Shown here: positions 61,707-64,000 of the stretch, one piece after another
How the letters are laid out: every line of letters starts with the position of its first letter
Numbering within the stretch: position 1 is the stretch's first letter
From: Cryptomeria japonica
Taxonomy: Eukaryota > Streptophyta > Pinopsida > Cupressales > Cupressaceae
Reading direction: 5' to 3'
Length of the DNA: 64,000 nucleotides
Assembly: GCF_030272615.1 (NCBI RefSeq)
Contig: NC_081415.1
Location: forward strand, 416,980,757-417,044,756
Notes under the pieces: generated by a model
Seen by the model: the letters and a program-made list of their open reading frames with translations, nothing else
What the model was told of the DNA's origin: nothing
Databases searched by the model: none
Made by a program: the position numbers and the translations under genes

Positions 61707-62379
61707 GGATAAACTACCCAAGAAATTATCCCACTAAAGTTTCTTGTTCACACATATAGACTTTGGAGTCGCATTGTGGTCTTTCTTGCAAACTCGACAC
61801 AAGTAGTGATTTTGTTCAGGAGAGGATAGAGTATCCTTGTGGTATTTTATTCTAAGTTTTTGGTAGATGATAAAACATCCACCAACACTTACATTCAACA
61901 CCAAGGAGATATCCTTTATGCAACAATTCCACAAATCCTAAGCTAGAGAGGGTATACTCTTCAAGCAAGGATAAGGTAGTTGAAAAAGAGATATCTTGCA
62001 ATAAGTGTAAAGGGGATTCTGGGAGGAGAAGAGATATTTGCTTGAAAGACATCTACCTCCAAGAGGAGCTATCTTGAACAAACATAGCATCTTCTACCAA
62101 AAGAAAGGAAAGAGGATGAGAATTCCTACCTTCCTCCTATTGCTATGTGAAAGTGATTCTTGATGAAGGATGAAACACTTTTGACCCAATGTGAGGGGTA
62201 AGTTTATGATAGATATACATTGCCAAGTGAAGAAGAGGTTATAGACACGGACTTACACCTCTTGTATAAGAAATAATACTTGAGAAAACAATAAATTTGC
62301 ACAAGGAATGACACCAAATCATGAACAAATACCACTCCAGAAAGGAAAAGTAGATCCTTAGAGAAGAGAGAGGAGGAGA
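61707..62379. other. Unassigned sequence
   Basis: No coding or repeat recognised. It may be noncoding internal sequence of the minus-strand gypsy element whose Gag lies at 63320 on. Confidence 0.3.
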
Positions 62380-63110
62380 AATCAATCATTTCCCCCCAAC
62401 TATAAGGACAATGAGAAGTATTAAACAATCTTCTAAGGAGAGATTAGGCATAAGGAAATGCACAATATACTCACATGAATGAATATCCAATGCAAGAAAA
62501 GACATTAGTTTATGTAAAATGCATGTCAAAAGAAGTGTTAATCTTCAAAGAGAAAGAGAGGGAAAGAAAGAAAGATCACATATTCTCCTAAGGAGGGATT
62601 ATTCATAAGAGACATACCAATGCAAGAAAGGATATAAACACATGAAAAATGAAACTCCTAAAGGGAATAGTGATACATTAGATAGAAAGAGAGAGGTAGC
62701 AAAAGCCATCCTTGCCCCCCAAGAAAGAGGACAAAGAGGAAAATTACACATCTTCTAAAGAGAGGTTATTCACAAGAGACAAACAATTTCAAACAAATAA
62801 TAGGTCCTAACCAAGGAACAAACATGTGATCACATGAAGGATAACTCTATGCAAAAAAGGACGTCAAGTGATGAATAACACTGTGCAAAAGAAGAGGTAA
62901 TTTTCAAAGATAAAGAAAGAGGAAGAGGAAGGTTTACAAAAGTTCTCTAGGGAGAGATTATTCATAAAAGATGCACCGTTTCAAGAAAGGAATAGATATT
63001 ATCCAAGGAACAATTATGTGCTCACCTGAAGGATAATTCTATGCAAGAAAGGACATCACTTTATGAATAATACAATCACAAAGAAAATAGTGAAACCAGA
63101 GAGAAAGAAG
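62380..63110 (-). repeat. Four diverged tandem units of about 180-200 bp
   Basis: Each unit contains variants of taaggagagattattcata, then gcaagaaaggacat, then a caaagagaaagagag-type purine run. Units begin near 62430, 62590, 62755 and 62945. Confidence 0.65.
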
Positions 63111-63320
63111 GGAAATCATGTTGCTACCCCAAAATATTTGAAATTGAAGAAGCACCACAACTAATGAAAAATATCCCCCAATTAATTTAACTTCTTATGT
63201 GATAGGGTGATGAGCGACATGAGGGTGAAAGGAGTGGTAAGGCACTACCTTTTCACCTAGAAAGAGGGCAAGATCCGTTGAAAGACATATACAAGCACGA
63301 TTGTATTGTTCTTGAACAAA

Positions 63321-63990
63321 TCACTTAAATGATTTACACTTTCCAAGAGAATGAGAATAACAATTATGAAAAAGATAATATGAATCATCTTTCTTATGTT
63401 TATAATTGTAATTAGGTCTACTGAAAGGAAAAGAAATATTATTATCATACTTCAATCTCCAAAAGCTTCTATTTGCTAATATTTCTTGATCATTAATAGA
63501 TGTAGGTTTGTTCTTTTGAGATTGAGGACAAGAGTTGTTATTAGAAGAGGAAGGATTGTCATACATTATTTTGACTTTACCACTATCGATAAGTTCTTTT
63601 ATTGAATTTTGAAAATCAGGACAATCATCGGCATGGTAGGTTTGATGAAATGAAAAAAAATGAGTTTTTGAAGAAGAGGCTATTTTGCGAGAACTAATGG
63701 CTTGTTGTCTTGCAAGATGATTTTTTGAAGTCTTGAATCCTAAGGATTTAATCCATAGGAGATTTATTATCATTTCCTAGGCCTTTTGTGGTGATTTGTG
63801 TGGGAGGGTTTATAGGGACTCTACTTCCTTGTTCAAATTTTCCAAGTCCTTGTCCTCTAAAACCTTGTTTTGATATCATGTTAAAGCAACTCCTATAAGA
63901 ATATTTTAATTGAGAAGGCAGGGGAACATTATAATAAATTTATTTGAAGTTTGTAGTGTAAGGATGTCTAGAAGGAATGAAAGGATTAGT
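63321..63990 (-). pseudogene. Gypsy Gag fragment, minus strand
   Basis: GLGKFEQGSRVPINPP (near 63830) followed, after a frame change and a stop near 63740, by FHQTYHADDCPDFQNSIKEL and LIDSGKVKI matches the C-terminal Gag of plant Tat/Ogre-type gypsy elements, which has a single His/Cys-rich motif. Gag binds element RNA in the particle. The frame from 63773 to 63321 is open but parts are out of register, including the end. The element continues beyond the window. Confidence 0.65.
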
Positions 63991-64000
63991 AGATGAAGAA

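Overview
This window is a repeat-only stretch of a large plant nuclear genome. It is AT-rich, and I found no host gene, rRNA, tRNA or CRISPR array. The density of long, decayed, nested LTR retrotransposons suggests a very large genome, perhaps a gymnosperm, but that is an inference with low confidence. Almost every open frame is a piece of a decayed retrotransposon protein.

Layout. 1-3000: 3' end of a LINE (zinc-binding and RNase H domains) and its decayed tail. 3404-23191: a Ty1/copia element (called COP1 here), split by two insertions. NA1 (3413-11456, + strand) lies 9 bp inside its 5' LTR. NA2 (14764-21610, - strand) lies inside its reverse transcriptase and itself carries a solo LTR (19627-21151). 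23374-24237 and 31128-31214: a second LINE RNase H fragment, split by NA3 (24238-31122, + strand). 31215-35150 and 52982-53529: pieces of minus-strand Ty3/gypsy elements, split by NA4 (35151-52976, - strand). NA4 is interrupted by a block (40597-51187) bounded by 477-bp repeats (X). The block holds a 5'-truncated Ty3/gypsy element (GYP1, 41400-48165) and a piece of a minus-strand copia element with one LTR. 53530-61706: LTR-like and leader sequence, then one very long decayed frame of unknown function and a probable 3' LTR. 61707-64000: tandem repeats and a minus-strand gypsy Gag fragment.

The most interesting content is NA1-NA4, four members of one non-autonomous LTR-retrotransposon group. 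Each has LTRs of about 0.9-1.2 kb, and where preserved an initiator-Met tRNA primer site, a coiled-coil Gag-like protein with several CCHC zinc knuckles, and a second frame of about 1000 codons. None has a recognisable protease, reverse transcriptase or integrase, so they presumably depend on copia-type enzymes. The N-terminal part of the second protein shares motifs and spacing with the extra third frame of GYP1, which suggests common ancestry.

Two structures recur with changed but still complementary sequence. One is a hairpin around a C-rich loop just inside the LTR 3' end, next to the primer site. The other is a stem of 8-13 bp that brackets the polypurine tract and LTR junction. Both look like maintained RNA or DNA structures of the replication cycle.

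Insertion order, from target-site duplications: COP1 precedes NA1 and NA2; NA2 precedes its solo LTR; the LINE fragment precedes NA3; the gypsy internal sequence at 34599-53529 precedes NA4; NA4 precedes X.
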